Assembly (NCBI GenBank): GCA_021767305.1
Contig: JAASTL010000003.1
Location: forward strand, 1-16,626
Direction of reading: 5' to 3'
Source: Piscirickettsiaceae bacterium
Lineage (GTDB): Bacteria; Pseudomonadota; Gammaproteobacteria; Thiomicrospirales; Thiomicrospiraceae
Length of the DNA: 16,626 nt
How positions within the stretch are numbered: position 1 is the stretch's first letter; the number at the start of each line of letters is the position of its first letter. The notes beneath the pieces are model-generated. The model searched no databases. It worked only from the letters and a program-made list of their open reading frames with translations, and had not been told where the DNA came from. Shown one piece after another: positions 14,420 through 16,626 of the stretch. The position numbers and the translations under genes are program-made.

Positions 14420-14889
14420 CCATGACAACCGACATCAATACCGCGTTTTTTGAAGTATTGCTGATGATATTCTTCTGCCCGCCAGAAAGTGGCCCAAGGT
14501 TCTAAGGTGGTCACAATGGGCTGTTTAAAGTCTGGCTTTGCTTGATCCATAACATCTAAGGCAAGTTGCTTCTCTTCAGCACCGTCATAAAAAATAACAG
14601 AACGATATTGAGTGCCTATATCAGGCCCTTGCCTGTTTAAAGTGGTAGGATCATGCATAGCGAAGAACTTCATCAGTAACTCTGTTCTTGAGATTTTATC
14701 TGCATCAAACTCTATCAACACCACTTCTGCGTGCATGGTGTCTTTTCTACAAACATCCTCATAACTTGGGTTATCAGTATGACCTCCCGCATAACCCACT
14801 GCTGTTGAAATCACCCCATTGAGTTTGGCAAAGTAATTTTCTACTCCCCAAAAGCAACCTGCTCCAATCATTAATTTATCTAAATTCAT
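14416..14889 (-). CDS. msrA: Peptide-methionine (S)-S-oxide reductase MsrA
   Basis: A 157-residue MsrA with the catalytic GCFWG (11-15; Cys12 attacks the sulfoxide), AVGYAGG (30-36), the conserved ESY-like PSYEDVC (41-47), HAEVV (53-57), DPTTLNRQGPDIGTQYRS (80-97) and EEYHQQY (138-144). Cys155 near the C-terminus (GCHG) is placed to act as a resolving cysteine. The enzyme repairs methionine S-sulfoxide in proteins and uses thioredoxin for turnover. No signal peptide, so it is cytoplasmic. It follows the yqiA-like gene by 34 bases on the same strand and probably shares its transcript. Its 3' end overlaps the stop of the convergent 110-residue ORF, which leaves no room for a separate terminator. 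Confidence 0.95.
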   Translation of the reverse strand: MNLDKLMIGAGCFWGVENYFAKLNGVISTAVGYAGGHTDNPSYEDVCRKDTMHAEVVLIEFDADKISRTELLMKFFAMHDPTTLNRQGPDIGTQYRSVIFYDGAEEKQLALDVMDQAKPDFKQPIVTTLEPWATFWRAEEYHQQYFKKRGIDVGCHG

Positions 14890-14923
14890 AACGCCAGTTC
14901 TTTAAATTAAATCATTAAAAATA

Positions 14924-15616
14924 TCAATCTATTACAGTTAACTTCTGTATAAACTGATTAATCTCTTTCCAAGCCTCATCCAGGTGAATAAAGCGATGAT
15001 CACCTCCATTATAGACAATCGTTTTGGAGGCGCTGTTTGCAAATAATTTTGGCTGATAAAGCTGAATTGCAAAATCCACATCGATCACTTCATCATCTTT
15101 ATCAATCAGTAGTAAGCTGGGGAGTTCATAATTAGGCTGAGTGATTTTATAACGTAAGAGTGCTTCAATATATTCGTCGTTAATTTCAACCATTTCTCCC
15201 GTACTTGGATTTTTATGAACACCTAAATGCTCCCTAAAAACCGTTTCTGGATTTAAGGCGGGATTAATCATAATAAAGGGCAGCTGGTACTTTTGAGCAA
15301 AGTACTGAGCATAAAACCCACCCATAGAGGAACCAACTAAAACCACTTTTTCAGCCTGGCCATTTTTTGACGAAGAGTTTAATAGAGCCGTGAGTTCAGA
15401 CTCAATAAATGAAACCGTCTTTTCTACTGCAGAAATAGGATAAGTCGGCGTAAGCCATTCACTTAAAATACTTTTATTATTAACGACTTGAGACATACTT
15501 TTAGATGCAAAACTATTATATTGAGCATCAGCAAGTTTCTGCCTGAACCATTGTCCTTTTTCACTCCGACCACTGCTCAAAAAACCGTGGAGATAGAAAG
15601 CTTTATAGCTTTGCAT
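14924..15616 (-). CDS. YqiA/YcfP-family alpha/beta-hydrolase (esterase)
   Basis: A 230-residue alpha/beta-hydrolase. YLHGFLSS (8-15) gives the oxyanion-hole region, VGSSMGG (94-100) the nucleophile elbow with Ser97, DKDDEVID (172-179) the acid (probably Asp175) and GGDHRF (204-209) the catalytic His207. The pattern, including INPA after the nucleophile strand, is that of the YqiA/YcfP esterases, which hydrolyse short acyl esters in vitro; the natural substrate is unknown. It is about 35 residues longer than E. coli YqiA, partly through a segment at about 40-65. GAGGA precedes the ATG. It is upstream of msrA and divergent, by only 16 bases, from the RecJ-like gene. Confidence 0.85.
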   Translation of the reverse strand: MQSYKAFYLHGFLSSGRSEKGQWFRQKLADAQYNSFASKSMSQVVNNKSILSEWLTPTYPISAVEKTVSFIESELTALLNSSSKNGQAEKVVLVGSSMGGFYAQYFAQKYQLPFIMINPALNPETVFREHLGVHKNPSTGEMVEINDEYIEALLRYKITQPNYELPSLLLIDKDDEVIDVDFAIQLYQPKLFANSASKTIVYNGGDHRFIHLDEAWKEINQFIQKLTVID

Positions 15617-15617
15617 C

Positions 15618-15626
15618 TGTTAAAAT
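15618..15626 (+). promoter_or_regulatory. Possible extended -10 for the RecJ-like gene
   Basis: TGTTAAAAT (15618-15626) fits TGn plus TAAAAT. With normal spacing the transcript would start at about the A of the ATG at 15633, which has no Shine-Dalgarno, so a leaderless mRNA is possible. The -35 position reads AAGCTT and gives no support. Confidence 0.3.
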
Positions 15627-15632
15627 CCTCTT

Positions 15633-16626
15633 ATGCCAAATTCTTCTAATCATACTTCCAGTCTCCAATCAGAACCGTCCTTTAATGGCGCTACTAATAT
15701 GCATGATCAGTCTGTAAATGACCCAGATCAAAATAAATACCAAAACAAAGATCAAAACCAAGTCAAATCATCTAAAAGAAGTATAGCGCCACACACGCCC
15801 AAAATAATAACTAAAAATCCAAGTGAAAATGTCTTTATAAAAGCCAAAGAACTTGGTTTGACTGATTTACAAGCCCGCCTTGTAGCGCAAAGAACGGATC
15901 AGGTAGAACAGCTCGAAGAGATTGTTTTTCCTAAGTTGAAATATATTCAACACCCAGCAGCCTTAAAGAATATTGATTTAGCGGCAGAAATCATTGTTAA
16001 AGCGATTCAAGGTCGAGGTCTAATTGTGTTAGCGACTGACTATGATACAGATGGTGTGACCTCTGCATGGGTTGCAACCACTGCCTTATGTGACTTTTTT
16101 AAGGTACCCAAAGAGCGTGTTGTACACATTATTGGCGAACGCAAGACCGGTTATGGTATTACCGATGAAGTAGTCGAGCGTATTCTAGCTCTAGAAGAAC
16201 CGATTGAACTGGTAATTTCTGCCGACCAGGGCTCCAGCGATGAAAAACGCATTGCTAAGTTAAAACAGCACGGCATAGAAGTCTGCGTTACCGACCATCA
16301 CCAAATACCGCTTGAAGGACCTCCAGCCAGTGCCGCCTGTACCATTAATCCGCAACAAGAAGGCTGTGAGTACGATAAGACAGTAGCAGGTTGTTTTGTT
16401 ATTTTTTTAGTGATGACACAGGTCAGACAAACTTTAATTAGCCAAGACCTTATTCCTGCTAAAACCCCTTCATTAAAATTCTTAGCTCACAATGTTGCTT
16501 TAGGAACAGTGGCTGACAGCGTTAGTTTAAAAAGCCCAAATAATCGTGCTATTGTTGCGGCTGGTCTACAGATTATTAATCATTTTCAGTCGCCATCGTG
16601 GCAGGCCATGCGCGTACTGAATGATA
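15633..16626 (+). CDS. RecJ-like DHH-family phosphoesterase, N-terminal 331 residues
   Basis: The frame is open from ATG 15633 to the right edge, so the C-terminus is missing. Residues 1-65 are hydrophilic and rich in Asn, Gln, Ser and Lys, without a known fold. Then comes the DHH core: LATDYDTDGVTSA (133-145), ISADQGSSD (195-203), VTDHHQIP (219-226) and ALGTVADSVSL (289-299), matching RecJ motifs in order. RecJ is the 5'-3' single-strand DNA exonuclease of recombination and repair. Differences from E. coli RecJ are DYDTDG for DFDADG, ADQG for VDNG, and the long N-terminal extension. It could be the only RecJ of this organism or a divergent paralogue, so I give no symbol. A start at Met23 is possible if the extension is not translated. 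Confidence 0.8.
   Translation, partial: MPNSSNHTSSLQSEPSFNGATNMHDQSVNDPDQNKYQNKDQNQVKSSKRSIAPHTPKIITKNPSENVFIKAKELGLTDLQARLVAQRTDQVEQLEEIVFPKLKYIQHPAALKNIDLAAEIIVKAIQGRGLIVLATDYDTDGVTSAWVATTALCDFFKVPKERVVHIIGERKTGYGITDEVVERILALEEPIELVISADQGSSDEKRIAKLKQHGIEVCVTDHHQIPLEGPPASAACTINPQQEGCEYDKTVAGCFVIFLVMTQVRQTLISQDLIPAKTPSLKFLAHNVALGTVADSVSLKSPNNRAIVAAGLQIINHFQSPSWQAMRVLND

Overview
The window reads as ordinary chromosome from an AT-rich, free-living gammaproteobacterium. The pieces that point there are the yciO / RNase AM / yciB / yciI gene set, zipA next to ligA, darP, dksA, msrA and a yqiA-type esterase. A cbbY phosphatase and a kinase of the cyanobacterial/plant D-ribulokinase type suggest an autotroph using the Calvin cycle, for example a sulfur oxidiser of the Thiomicrospira / Hydrogenovibrio kind. 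The genus is inference; no marker gene such as rRNA is present.

Layout. 1-2311: the 5' end of yciO and the RNase AM gene on the minus strand, then yciB and yciI on the plus strand. 2368-3472: a LexA-type S24 protein that has the self-cleavage domain but no DNA-binding domain, a tiny repeat-bearing ORF, and a one-domain asparaginase homologue, closed by a terminator shared with the convergent darP. 3511-7470: zipA, ligA and darP on the minus strand (cell division, DNA ligation, 50S assembly). 7815-9821: the D-ribulokinase-like gene and a HopJ-family gene on the plus strand, ending in a strong two-way terminator facing cbbY (minus, 9981-10745). 10838-11100: a 263-bp non-coding element with 31/32-bp terminal inverted repeats and two internal hairpins, which looks like a MITE, lying between the cbbY and dksA promoter regions. 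11228-11656: dksA, in which three of the four zinc cysteines are replaced. 11799-14419: a fused phosphotransferase/P-loop kinase, an exported unknown protein and a 110-residue unknown. 14416-15616: yqiA-like esterase and msrA on the minus strand. 15633-end: the first 331 codons of a RecJ-like DHH phosphoesterase.

How they fit together. Ribulokinase would phosphorylate free D-ribulose to ribulose 5-phosphate, and CbbY would convert the Rubisco inhibitor xylulose 1,5-bisphosphate to xylulose 5-phosphate. Both would return carbon to the Calvin cycle. LigA, the RecJ-like protein and the S24 protein relate to DNA maintenance. RNase AM, DarP and DksA act on rRNA maturation, ribosome assembly and rRNA transcription.

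No tRNA, rRNA, CRISPR array, prophage, complete insertion sequence or clear defence system was seen. The features most worth a second look are the cloverleaf-like element, the cysteine-poor DksA, the headless LexA-like protein with its repeat-bearing neighbour, and the inverted repeats upstream of the HopJ gene.
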